From the NCBI GenBank assembly GCA_964615365.1, contig CAZTOU010000014.1:1-64000 (forward strand): a stretch of 64,000 bases of DNA, given 5' to 3'. A model generated the notes under the pieces. The model was not told where the DNA came from. It did not search any database and worked only from the letters and a program-made list of their open reading frames with translations. This DNA comes from CAVXZE01 sp964615365 (GTDB lineage Bacteria; Myxococcota_A; UBA9160; UBA6930). Shown here piece after piece: positions 16,668 to 25,344 of the stretch. The number at the start of each line of letters is the position of its first letter. The first letter of the stretch is position 1. A program made the position numbers and the translations under genes.

Positions 16668-18335
16668 ATGGCCGAGCAGTTCGAGATAGGACCCGAGACG
16701 ACCTTCGGCGAGCTCATGAAGCACAAGGCCGAGAGCGTCGGGGAGAAGGTCTACCTCACCTACATCCGGGACTTCGATCGCAACGTCGAGGAGAAGTACA
16801 CCTATCGCGACATGCATCTCCTGTCGAACCGACTGGGGAACGGGCTCGAGCGACTGGGACTCGAACGGGGTGACGGCATCTCTCTGATCGAGATCAACTC
16901 CCCCGAGTTCCTCTTCACTCTCTTCGGAGCCGTCAAGCTCGCCGCCTACACGGTGCTGGTGAACACGGGTCTCAAGGGCGAGAGCCTTCAGTACATCATC
17001 GATCATTCCGACAGCAAAGCGGTCATCATCCACTGGAGCCTGCTGGAGAACTACCGGGCCATCGAGGATGAGCTGCCCAAGGTCCAGCACGTCATCGTGG
17101 ACGTCAACGAATCGCCCCCGGACTTCGAGCTGCCGGAGGGGATGATCTCGCTTCCACGGGTGATGGAGGCACCCGAGGAGGATCTCGACAACAAGCCGGA
17201 GCTCGGCGACATGTCCCTCCTGATCTACACCTCGGGCACGACCGGTCTCCCCAAGGCCACCACGTTCCTGTACGGAAGAACCTTCATGGGCGTGGCTCTC
17301 CACGCTCCGACGTTCATCGCCCACATGATGGGGAGACCCGGAGATGTCCTCTACACCTGTCTGCCCCTGTTCCACGGCAATGCGCTGCAATTGACGTCAC
17401 TGCCTGGCTTCGCCGCGGAGTTCCCGGTCATTCTGTCCAAGAGATTCTCCGCCTCCCGGTTCTGGGACATCATCCGGAAGTACGGCGTCACCAACTTCAA
17501 CCTGCTGGGCTCGATGCCGCATTTCCTGCTGAAACAGCCGGAGCAGCCGAACGACAGGGACAACCCGGTGTGGCGGGTCAACTCGGCCGCCTGCCCCAAA
17601 GAGCTGGTCGAGAGATTCGAGAACAGGTTCGGCGTCAAGGTGTACGAAGGCTACGGCGCGGTCGACGGTGGGGGCTTCATGCTGGGAACCTACGGCCGGG
17701 AGGACATCCCGGTGGGGACCATGGGGACGCCTCCCGACGGGGTGACGGCGGAGATCATGGACGACGACGGCAACCTGCTCGGTCCCGACCAGCCCGGGGA
17801 GCTGGTGTTCCACGTCAAGGAGGAGGAGAAGGAGCAGCGGAAGGTCGTCTACTACAAGGACGAGGAGGCGGGGAAGAGCCGAATCCAGCAGGGACCCGAC
17901 GGTCGGCTGTGGTTCCACACCGGGGATCTCGCCACCAAGGACGCGAACGGCTGGTTCTACTTCGTGGATCGGAAGAAGGACGCGATCCGGAGACGAGGAG
18001 AGAACATCGCCGCCTGGAGCATCGAGCGGGTCGTCAATCAGCACGAGAAGGTGCTGGAGTCGGCGGCCTACGGCGTCAAGTCGGAGGAGTACGGCGAGGA
18101 CGAGGTCATGGTGGCCGTGGTGCTCCGGCCCGGAGAGCGCCTGACGGCCGTGGAGCTGCTGGATTTCTGCCAGGACAAGATGGCGAACTTCATGATTCCC
18201 CGGTTCATCGATTTCGTCGAGAAGCTCCCCAAGAGCGAGGTCCACCGGATCATGAAGCGCTTCCTGAAGGATCGAGGTGTCACGGAGACCACCTTCGACA
18301 GGGAGAAGGCGGGTTACCAGATTCCCAAAGGCTGA
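16668..18335 (+). CDS. AMP-dependent acyl-CoA ligase (CaiC/FadD-like)
   Basis: A 555-residue adenylate-forming ligase that would activate a carboxylic acid to its CoA thioester. Motifs in order: YTSGTTGLPKA (phosphate loop), YEGYGAVDGGGF (A5), FHTGDLA (A7), and VDRKKDAIRRRGENI (A8). At A10, where the catalytic lysine normally sits in a GK pair, the sequence is LPKSEVHRIMKR, so the lysine position is an arginine. ATG 16668 has AGGAGG upstream. The next gene, an epimerase, starts 37 bases later. Overall most like carnitine/crotonobetaine-type ligases, but the substrate is not evident. Confidence 0.85.
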   Translation: MAEQFEIGPETTFGELMKHKAESVGEKVYLTYIRDFDRNVEEKYTYRDMHLLSNRLGNGLERLGLERGDGISLIEINSPEFLFTLFGAVKLAAYTVLVNTGLKGESLQYIIDHSDSKAVIIHWSLLENYRAIEDELPKVQHVIVDVNESPPDFELPEGMISLPRVMEAPEEDLDNKPELGDMSLLIYTSGTTGLPKATTFLYGRTFMGVALHAPTFIAHMMGRPGDVLYTCLPLFHGNALQLTSLPGFAAEFPVILSKRFSASRFWDIIRKYGVTNFNLLGSMPHFLLKQPEQPNDRDNPVWRVNSAACPKELVERFENRFGVKVYEGYGAVDGGGFMLGTYGREDIPVGTMGTPPDGVTAEIMDDDGNLLGPDQPGELVFHVKEEEKEQRKVVYYKDEEAGKSRIQQGPDGRLWFHTGDLATKDANGWFYFVDRKKDAIRRRGENIAAWSIERVVNQHEKVLESAAYGVKSEEYGEDEVMVAVVLRPGERLTAVELLDFCQDKMANFMIPRFIDFVEKLPKSEVHRIMKRFLKDRGVTETTFDREKAGYQIPKG

Positions 18336-18372
18336 GCGGCGGTTCGGGCCTCGCAGCGGAGGCGGAGGAACC

Positions 18373-19335
18373 ATGTCCATTCTCGTCACGGGCGGCACCG
18401 GATTCATCGGCGCGGAGATCGTCCGCGACCTGCTGGCGAAGGGAGGGGAGGAGATCCACGTCCTGCACCGGAGCGGCAACTTCCAGCGCCTGCAGGATCT
18501 CGTCCCGCGGCTGCATCTGGTTCAGATCGATCTCGCGGATGCCGCCCGGCTCGGCGAGGTCGTGGCGGAGACCCGGCCGCGGGTGATCTACCACCTGGGC
18601 GCCGTGTTGACCGGTCCCGGCGAGATCGATCCGCAGGCGGCGACGGAGGCGAATGCCTTCGGAACCTACGCCCTCCTGGAGGCTGCTCGTCGCCACGAGG
18701 TGGAGCAACTCCTCTTCGCCAGCAGCATCGGCGTCTACGGCGCGGGGATCACCGAGGACATCATCACGGATCTCACGCTGCAGCGACCCTTCACCATCTA
18801 CGGCATCACCAAGGTCTTCGGGGAGCAGATGGGGGCCTTCTACAAGCGGAAGTACGGCCTCGACTTCCGCGGCCTCCGCTATCCCTCCATCGTCGGTCCG
18901 GGGGTCAAGACGCCGAGCGTGGTGCAGTTCACCAGCTGGGTGATCGAGGAGTGCGCGAAGGGGAATCCCTTCACCATCAGCGTCACACCGGAGACCGCAG
19001 TGCCCGTCATGTACTACAAGGATGCGGCGCGGGCGATGATCCAGCTGGGCGAGGCGCCGGTCGAGCCGATCGAGACCGTCAACTACATCGTCGACGGCGT
19101 CAAGCCGACGCCCACCGCCGCGCAGCTGGCGGAGATCGTGCGGAGCAGAATCCCCGGGGCGCAGATCAGCTTCGAGCCCGAGATGGCCTTTCAGTCCGTG
19201 ATCGACCAGGTGATTCGCCCGCTCGATGATCGCCGCGCCCGCGCCGAGTGGGGCTGGGAGCCGGCCTATGACCAGGAGGCCATCATCGACGACTTCCTGG
19301 TCGAACTGAGGGATCATCCGGAAAAGTACCGGTGA
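18373..19335 (+). CDS. NAD-dependent epimerase/dehydratase (extended SDR)
   Basis: A 320-residue extended short-chain dehydrogenase. The dinucleotide motif is TGGTGFIG at the N-terminus, followed by LFASSIGVYG with the active-site serine and YGITK with the Tyr and Lys. The C-terminal substrate lobe includes YYKDAARAMIQL. This resembles sugar-nucleotide epimerases and the SDR-type L-threonine dehydrogenases. ATG 18373 has GGAGG close upstream. It follows the acyl-CoA ligase and precedes two metallo-beta-lactamase-fold genes on the same strand, so the four may be cotranscribed. Exact substrate unknown. Confidence 0.82.
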   Translation: MSILVTGGTGFIGAEIVRDLLAKGGEEIHVLHRSGNFQRLQDLVPRLHLVQIDLADAARLGEVVAETRPRVIYHLGAVLTGPGEIDPQAATEANAFGTYALLEAARRHEVEQLLFASSIGVYGAGITEDIITDLTLQRPFTIYGITKVFGEQMGAFYKRKYGLDFRGLRYPSIVGPGVKTPSVVQFTSWVIEECAKGNPFTISVTPETAVPVMYYKDAARAMIQLGEAPVEPIETVNYIVDGVKPTPTAAQLAEIVRSRIPGAQISFEPEMAFQSVIDQVIRPLDDRRARAEWGWEPAYDQEAIIDDFLVELRDHPEKYR

Positions 19336-19378
19336 CTGGTGGCGAGAGGCGCCGGGCTCCACAGGGGGCAGCAGCGGG

Positions 19379-20344
19379 ATGGAGATCGCGGACGGCGTCT
19401 TCTTCTTCGCGGGCCGGACCGGTGAGCGGCTGCGGCCGGGGGCGGGATCCGTCAACGTCGTCGTGGTCCGGGGAGATGCGCTCGCGATGCTCGACGCCGG
19501 CGTCACGCGGGGCGGCGCCTTCCGCTCCCTTCGCGGCCGCATGCGAGCCAGCGGGCTGGGCCTCCGCGACGTTCTCTGGCTCGCCCACACCCACAGCCAC
19601 TGGGATCACGTCAACGCTTCGGCGGCGGTTCAGCGGGCTGGAGCGGCCCGGTTGGCGGCGCCTTCTGCGGAGGTCGCACTGATCGAGGACCCCGAGAAGA
19701 ACTTCAGCGGATTTCTCACCGACTTCGGACCCCTCGCTTCCGAGGTGTTTCCTTATCCGGCGGTGCTGGCACGACTCGCCATCTGGTATGCCTGGGGGAG
19801 ACAGCCGCGGCTCCACGTCGACCGCGCTCTCGAGGATGGAGACGTCCTGGAGGTGGGGCGGCGGATCGAGGTGATGGCGCTCCCCGGCCACACGGTGGGG
19901 CACGCCGGCTACTGGATCCCGGACGCCGGTGTGCTCGTGACCGGAGACCTGGTCGACCTGGAGAATTCGCAGGGCATGGATCTCAACAACCCGCGGTCCG
20001 ACTACGGTATGGCGCTCGACTCGCTGCGGCGCGCCCTGGAGCTCACGCCCGAGATCCTCATCCCCGCGCACGGCGAGCCGACCGTCGGCCGGCATCGCGT
20101 CGAGCAGGTGCTCAGCGCCGCCCTTTCCGGGGGGCTCGCGTATCCGGAACGGATCCGGGAAGCGCTCGGGAGCCGGGCGCTGCGCCTCGGAGCACTGATG
20201 CCGGCGGTCTTCCCCGACGTGCCGCTCTCGATGCGAGCCATGACCATGATGCTGATCCTGGTCGTGCTGCTGCACATGGAGCGCACCGGGCAGGTCCGGC
20301 GCACCGAGACGTCGGCGAGGCCCGCCTGGATGCGCGTCGATTGA
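19379..20344 (+). CDS. Metallo-beta-lactamase fold hydrolase
   Basis: A 321-residue protein with the zinc motif HTHSHWDH near residue 70, a later histidine in LPGHTVGHAGYW, GDLVDL with the bridging aspartate, and IPAHGEP with the last histidine. These are the ligands of a binuclear MBL hydrolase. The C-terminal 70 residues are less typical and include a hydrophobic run, MRAMTMMLILVVLLHM, which may be a buried helix or a membrane contact. It is followed by another MBL gene of a different subgroup after 91 bases. Possible roles are thioester or lactone hydrolysis. Confidence 0.8.
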   Translation: MEIADGVFFFAGRTGERLRPGAGSVNVVVVRGDALAMLDAGVTRGGAFRSLRGRMRASGLGLRDVLWLAHTHSHWDHVNASAAVQRAGAARLAAPSAEVALIEDPEKNFSGFLTDFGPLASEVFPYPAVLARLAIWYAWGRQPRLHVDRALEDGDVLEVGRRIEVMALPGHTVGHAGYWIPDAGVLVTGDLVDLENSQGMDLNNPRSDYGMALDSLRRALELTPEILIPAHGEPTVGRHRVEQVLSAALSGGLAYPERIREALGSRALRLGALMPAVFPDVPLSMRAMTMMLILVVLLHMERTGQVRRTETSARPAWMRVD

Positions 20345-20435
20345 GCGGATTCCGGGTCGATCCCCCTCTTCCTGTCGTTTTCAACCGGAGGAGCCTGCGA
20401 TAGGTTCCCGTCGCGTGACAGGCAGGAGGTTCCCG

Positions 20436-21194
20436 ATGACGGTGGAGCTGATTCCGCTCGAGTGTGGATGGATCCGACAGGCCGGCTCGCTGCTCGAGGT
20501 CGGGGCATCCGACGCCGCGATCGAAACCCCGGTCCCGGCATGGGTGATCCGCCACCCGAAGGAAACAGTGCTCTTCGACGCCGGACTTCACCCGGGTCTC
20601 GCGCGATCGCCGGACACCCTGGGCAGGCTGGCGTCGCTCTTCACGGCGATCCTCGAGGAGGGCGGATCGATTCGCGGACGGCTGCAAGAGGCGGACGTCG
20701 ATCCGGATTCGCCGCTCACCGTGATCGTTTCGCACTGCCACTTCGACCACATAGGCGGGCTCTGCGAGCTTCCCAACGCCCGCCTGGTCGTGCAGCGGGC
20801 CGAGTGGGAGGTCGCCGTGAAAGGCGATGGGCTCACCTACGATCCGCGCCTCTACGACCTCGGCCACGAGGTGACGACGGTCGACGGCGACCACGATCTC
20901 TTCGGCGACGGCACCGTCACCTGTCTCTCGACCCCCGGGCACGCCGTCGGTCACCAGTCGCTGCGCGTCGTGACGAGCGAGGGTCCGATCCTCCTCGCCG
21001 CGGATGCCTGCTATTTCGCCCGCACCCTGGACGGTGGAGCGCTCCCGTCGTTCGCGCACGACCAGGGAGTGCAGAAGCGCTCCCTGGCGCGGCTGCGGGC
21101 CGAGCGTTCGGCCGGTGCCTGGGTGATCCCCGGCCACGACGCCGAGCTATGGCGTAGCATCCTGGGCCCGGCGGGTCTCCGCGCCGGCGGCTGA
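20436..21194 (+). CDS. N-acyl-homoserine-lactonase-like metallo-beta-lactamase protein
   Basis: A 252-residue MBL-fold protein of the AttM/AiiA lactonase type. Zinc ligands are visible in SHCHFDHIGG (about residue 103), TPGHAVGHQS, AADACYF and IPGHDAELW. The family opens lactone rings, including quorum-sensing acyl-homoserine lactones, but many members act on other lactones. The ATG at 20436 has AGGAGG six bases upstream; the earlier GTG at 20415 is rejected. It converges with the acyl-CoA dehydrogenase gene. Confidence 0.82.
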   Translation: MTVELIPLECGWIRQAGSLLEVGASDAAIETPVPAWVIRHPKETVLFDAGLHPGLARSPDTLGRLASLFTAILEEGGSIRGRLQEADVDPDSPLTVIVSHCHFDHIGGLCELPNARLVVQRAEWEVAVKGDGLTYDPRLYDLGHEVTTVDGDHDLFGDGTVTCLSTPGHAVGHQSLRVVTSEGPILLAADACYFARTLDGGALPSFAHDQGVQKRSLARLRAERSAGAWVIPGHDAELWRSILGPAGLRAGG

Positions 21195-21196
21195 GC

Positions 21197-21233
21197 GCCG
21201 GGCGGCTTCTCCCTGCGCGGAAGACCTCCCGGC
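21197..21233. terminator. Weak hairpin between convergent genes
   Basis: GCCGGG at 21197-21202 pairs with CCCGGC at 21228-21233 across a 25-base loop, between the stops of the lactonase-like gene and the acyl-CoA dehydrogenase. It has no T tract. A bidirectional terminator is possible but weakly supported. Confidence 0.22.
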
Positions 21234-21238
21234 TCCGA

Positions 21239-22381
21239 TCAGGGCCGCGACTCGCGTCCCTTCAGCAGCTCGTAGGCGATGTTGTTCCGCTGAATCTGGG
21301 CGGTGCCTCCGGCAATCGTCCAGCCGCGGGCAAACCGGACCAGCCACTCCATGGGATACTCCTTGGAGTATCCGTAGCCGCCAAAGATCTGCAGCGCGGC
21401 GTTGGTGACCTCCACGGCCATCTCGTTGGAGAAGACCTTGGCGGTGGCCGCCTCGAGCCGGGAGGGGAATCCCTGCTCGCCGTTGATGACGGCGCGGTAG
21501 ATCAGGAGCCGGGCCGCGTCGATCTTGACCTTCATGTCGGCGAGCATCCACTGGATGCCCTGGAACTCCGAGATGGGCCGTCCGAACTGGGCTCTCTCCT
21601 GGGCGTAGGCCAGGGCCTTCTCGAAGGCGCACTGGGCCGTGAGCAGCGACATGGTCGCGTTTCCGCATCGCTCTGCGTTGAAGGCCATCATCATCTTGCG
21701 GAACCCGTCTTCTTCGATCAGCACGTTCTCGGCGGAGACGATCGCATCCTCGAAAAAGAGCTGGTTCTGGATGGCGCCGGACATGTTGGGCTCGTTCCTC
21801 CCGACGGTGAAGCCCGGGGTATCTCGATCCACGATGATCGAACCAATGCCTTCGAGCCCTTCGCCAAAGCGGCAGTACACCATGAATGAACCCGCGCGGT
21901 CCCCATCGCTGATGAAGGACTTGGAGCCGTTCAGGACATAGTGGTCGCCGTCCCGTACCGCGCGCGTCTTGAGCTCCGTGGCTGCCGAGCCCGCCGTCGG
22001 CTCCGTGATGGCGATGGCCATCGAGGATTCCCCCCGGCAGACGGGTGGGATGTACTTGCGCTTCTGTGAATCGGTTCCGTAGACGGCCACCGCCCGGATC
22101 GGGCCAAAGTTCGCGTTGAAGACGATTCCTCCGGCGAGTGGGTCGACCCTGCCGACCTCCTCCATCACCATGATCGCATCCACCGGGCTCTGGCCCCCGC
22201 CCTCGTGCTCCTCAGGCAGCGTCATCCCGAGCAGCCCCATGCGGGCCATCTCCTCGCAGATCTCCCGGGGATAGTCCCCTCTCCCCTCACGCGTGAAGGC
22301 GATGGGCCGAAGCTCCTTCTCCGCGAAGCTGCGGACCGTCTCGCGGAGCATCTCCTGCTCTTCATTCCACTGGAAGTCCAT
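21239..22381 (-). CDS. Acyl-CoA dehydrogenase
   Basis: A 380-residue FAD enzyme of full family length that introduces the alpha-beta double bond into an acyl-CoA. It has the middle-domain ITEPTAGSAATELKT segment, RAQFGRPISEFQ, and FGGYGYSKEYP in the C-terminal helical domain. Where medium-chain enzymes carry the catalytic Glu (in YEGT) this protein has AGGT. A Glu is instead found in FNAERCG, the position used by isovaleryl-CoA and long-chain type enzymes. GGAGG lies five bases before ATG 22381. It stands alone, facing the lactonase-like gene. Confidence 0.9.
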   Translation of the reverse strand: MDFQWNEEQEMLRETVRSFAEKELRPIAFTREGRGDYPREICEEMARMGLLGMTLPEEHEGGGQSPVDAIMVMEEVGRVDPLAGGIVFNANFGPIRAVAVYGTDSQKRKYIPPVCRGESSMAIAITEPTAGSAATELKTRAVRDGDHYVLNGSKSFISDGDRAGSFMVYCRFGEGLEGIGSIIVDRDTPGFTVGRNEPNMSGAIQNQLFFEDAIVSAENVLIEEDGFRKMMMAFNAERCGNATMSLLTAQCAFEKALAYAQERAQFGRPISEFQGIQWMLADMKVKIDAARLLIYRAVINGEQGFPSRLEAATAKVFSNEMAVEVTNAALQIFGGYGYSKEYPMEWLVRFARGWTIAGGTAQIQRNNIAYELLKGRESRP

Positions 22382-22924
22382 GGCCGCCTCCTCTCAAGAC
22401 CTGATCCGCCCGAGAATAGCCGGGCCGAAGTGGATTGAGTCACGCAGGCGATCATCCCTGTGGCCTCTTCGTCAGCGACGGGACGAGTCATCCATCGAGC
22501 GGGGCCGTGATCATACCGGTAATCAGGGGCGAAGCGGACGCCGACTGGGGGCTGAGCTGAACGCTGTGAAGCAATCGCAAGCACTTGGTTTGGCGTAGGT
22601 TTGTATCATCTGTTCTGCCTCGCGGTTGGATCCGGCGCGTTTTCGCCGGCCACCGCCGGTCCCTCCGGCAGGTTTCCGGGTTCATCGATCGGATTCTCGG
22701 CTTGGGCTCATACGGAAATGCCGCGCATTCAGGGGCTCTTTGTGAGAAGCTTGATGACAGCGCTCGGCAGCGTACCGGGGTTTGAGGGGTGCCAGCGCAG
22801 GCTCCGCTCGTGAGCGACGACCGCGATACCACGGTGAAGGAGGGGTGGCGTCGCGATCGAATCCAAGGTCAATCCGGGACGAGAGCCGGGTGAATGACGG
22901 CATAGCCTCCGCTCGAGGTCGTAA
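22382..22924. other. 543-base intergenic region with no recognisable gene
   Basis: Lies between the leftward acyl-CoA dehydrogenase and the rightward sensor kinase, so it should contain both promoters. Short frames on both strands give peptides without family features or a ribosome-binding site. It looks less GC-rich than its neighbours and could be the decayed remains of a gene, but I found no homologous segment. Confidence 0.4.
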
Positions 22925-25243
22925 GTGCCCGCGGCCAAGCAGTCCGCCCGAGATCTAGAGATCTTCGACTACCTCGATGAGGCTGTCATCGTCGTCGACG
23001 ACAGCCACCGAATCGTCTTCTGCAACGCAGAGGCAGCGCGGTTCTACGGGGTGTCGGCGCCCGATGCTGTCGGTCAGGCTCTCGACTCGCTGTTCGAGGT
23101 CAAGGATGTACCGGTGCCGCAAGACGAGATCTGGCGGACGGTCGACGCCGAGGGCTCCTGGCGGGGCGTGGCATTCCACGTACGGCGGGGGTGGGACCGG
23201 ATCCACGTCGACTGGTCCTTGCGCAGGTTCGAGCTCGCAGACTGCGAACTCACGGGGGCAGTCAGCGTGAGCAGAGAGATCCGCAGCGGCGAGTTGGCGG
23301 AAGCGGCGCGGCGGGCAGGCGATCTCCCCTACCGCCTCTTGGTGGAGGAGATGAAACAGGGAGTGAGCATGCTGGACCGGAATGGCCTGCTCGTCTACGT
23401 CAACCGCAAGCTCTGTGAGATGCTGGCGCGTAGCCGAGAGGAGATCCTCGGACGGCCCGTCTCCGACTTCCTCGACGTACGCCACCAGCACATCTTCGAT
23501 GGGCAGCTGAGCGAGCGGCGAAGAGGCGGCGGTACGCCCTACGAGCTCTCTTTGTTGACCAAGGGCGGTGGCGAGCTCCAGACCTTCGTCTCGCCTTCGC
23601 CGATCCTCGATGCCGAGGGCAACTACCAGGGTGCCTTTGCCGTGATCAGTGACATCACCGAGCACGTGCGCGCGGAGGAGGCGCTGCGGGAGAGCGAGCA
23701 GCGGCTGCGTTTGATGGCGGACACCGTCGAAGATGTCTTCTGGATCACCGACTGGGTCTCTCACCGGACCATCTTCGTGAGCCGGGCCTACGAGCGGGTC
23801 TGGGGGCGAACGGCCGAGAGCCTCTATCAAAGCGCTACGGGCTGGGCCGATGCCATTCATCCCGATGACCGGGAGCGCGCTTGGGAACAATTCGTAGGCC
23901 TGCAAGAGCACGACCGGTACGACGAGGAGTACCGCGTGATTCGCCCCGACGGTGGCATTCGCTGGATTCGCGACCGGGGATTCCCCGTGCGGCAGCCTGA
24001 CGGAAGCATTCTCAACGTGGTGGGAATCGCCCAGGACATCACCCACAGCAGGCAAGCCGAGGAGCAGCGCCAGGCGCTGGAGGCCCAGATCCAGCACGCG
24101 CAGAAGCTCGAGAGCCTCGGGGTGCTGGCCGGCGGAATCGCCCACGACTTCAACAATCTTCTGATGGTCGTCCTCGGCAATGCGAGCGTGGCGCTGATGA
24201 GCATGACTCCGGAGTCTCCCGGGCGAGCCCACATACAGGACGTGGAAACGGCTGCCAAGCGCGCCTCTGAGCTGGTCAAACAGATGCTCGCCTATTCCGG
24301 GAAGGCTCAGTTCGCAGTCGAAAGACTCAACGTGAACATTCTGGTGGGGGAGATGGTTCACCTCCTCGAAATCTCCATCTCCAAGAATGCAACGCTCGAG
24401 TACCACTTCGCAGAGGGTGTTCCCGACATTGAGGCCGACGCCACCCAGGTGCGTCAGATCATCATGAATCTGGTCACCAATGCGTCGGACGCGATCGGCG
24501 ACAAGAGCGGAACCATCTCGATCTCCACGGGCGCAACGGAATGCGACCAGGCGACTCTGGCCAGCACCTACCTCGACGACGGCCTTCCCGCAGGCGTCTA
24601 CAGCTACTTCGAGGTCTCGGACACGGGCGAGGGCATGACTCCGGAGACTCGCGCGAAGGTGTTCGATCCCTTCTTCACCACGCGATTCCCCGGCCGCGGC
24701 CTGGGCCTGGCCGCGGTGCTGGGCATCGTTCGAGGTCACAAGGGCGCAATCGAGGTACACTCCGAGCCGAACCGGGGCAGCCGCTTCAAGCTCTTGTTCC
24801 CGACCATGGAGCCGGCCGAGGGGAAAGCGACGGTGACCGCGGCCGGCGCGGGCGAAGAGCCGAGCGGGGGCGGGACCGTGCTTCTCGTGGATGACGACGA
24901 GATGGTTCGATCAGTTGCCGGGCGAATGATCGAGAAGCTCGGCTTCGAGGTGCGGATGGCTCCTGACGGCCGTGCGGCCCTGGAAGTATTCGCGGAGCAC
25001 CAGCAGGAGATCCGTTGCGTCCTGCTCGACCTGACCATGCCGCGAATGGGCGGTGAAGAGACGCTCCAGGAGCTGCGCCGCATCGACCCGGAAGTCGCGG
25101 TGATCCTCTCCAGTGGCTACGACGAAACCGAGATTGCGCAAAGATTCGCAGGCAAGGACCTGGCCGGATTCATTCAGAAGCCCTACACGGCTGGCGACCT
25201 CGCCCAGAAGCTGGCGGAGTCGCTGCGGGCGGGGGCCAATTGA
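22925..25243 (+). CDS. Hybrid sensor histidine kinase with three PAS domains and a receiver
   Basis: A 772-residue signalling protein with no membrane segment. Domains in order: PAS 1 (about 12-115), PAS 2 (about 130-245, ending VISDITEH), PAS/PAC 3 (about 255-375, with IRPDGGIRWIRDRGF and VGIAQDITHS), HisKA with phospho-accepting His407 in GGIAHDFNN, HATPase_c (NLVTNASDAIGD near 517, DTGEGM, GRGLGLAAV), and a receiver with phospho-acceptor Asp702 in LLDLTMPRMGG and the conserved lysine in IQKPYTAG. This is the NtrB-like kinase layout common in large Deltaproteobacterial genomes. GTG 22925 has GAGG six bases upstream. No separate response regulator is adjacent, so the output is unknown and may be by phosphotransfer to a distant partner. 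Confidence 0.92.
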   Translation: MPAAKQSARDLEIFDYLDEAVIVVDDSHRIVFCNAEAARFYGVSAPDAVGQALDSLFEVKDVPVPQDEIWRTVDAEGSWRGVAFHVRRGWDRIHVDWSLRRFELADCELTGAVSVSREIRSGELAEAARRAGDLPYRLLVEEMKQGVSMLDRNGLLVYVNRKLCEMLARSREEILGRPVSDFLDVRHQHIFDGQLSERRRGGGTPYELSLLTKGGGELQTFVSPSPILDAEGNYQGAFAVISDITEHVRAEEALRESEQRLRLMADTVEDVFWITDWVSHRTIFVSRAYERVWGRTAESLYQSATGWADAIHPDDRERAWEQFVGLQEHDRYDEEYRVIRPDGGIRWIRDRGFPVRQPDGSILNVVGIAQDITHSRQAEEQRQALEAQIQHAQKLESLGVLAGGIAHDFNNLLMVVLGNASVALMSMTPESPGRAHIQDVETAAKRASELVKQMLAYSGKAQFAVERLNVNILVGEMVHLLEISISKNATLEYHFAEGVPDIEADATQVRQIIMNLVTNASDAIGDKSGTISISTGATECDQATLASTYLDDGLPAGVYSYFEVSDTGEGMTPETRAKVFDPFFTTRFPGRGLGLAAVLGIVRGHKGAIEVHSEPNRGSRFKLLFPTMEPAEGKATVTAAGAGEEPSGGGTVLLVDDDEMVRSVAGRMIEKLGFEVRMAPDGRAALEVFAEHQQEIRCVLLDLTMPRMGGEETLQELRRIDPEVAVILSSGYDETEIAQRFAGKDLAGFIQKPYTAGDLAQKLAESLRAGAN

Positions 25244-25344
25244 AGGCAGCGGGCCCCCTGGTTCCAACGCGGTTCCGTCGGTACTAACTTCCCCTGCTAC
25301 TCGGTCGCGCGAACGGGCCGATGCTCCAGCAGGAGGATTGCAGG

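Noticed and set aside
22585..22938. Short frames in the 22.4-22.9 kb spacer
   Set aside because: No family features, no ribosome-binding sites, and overlapping frames on both strands.
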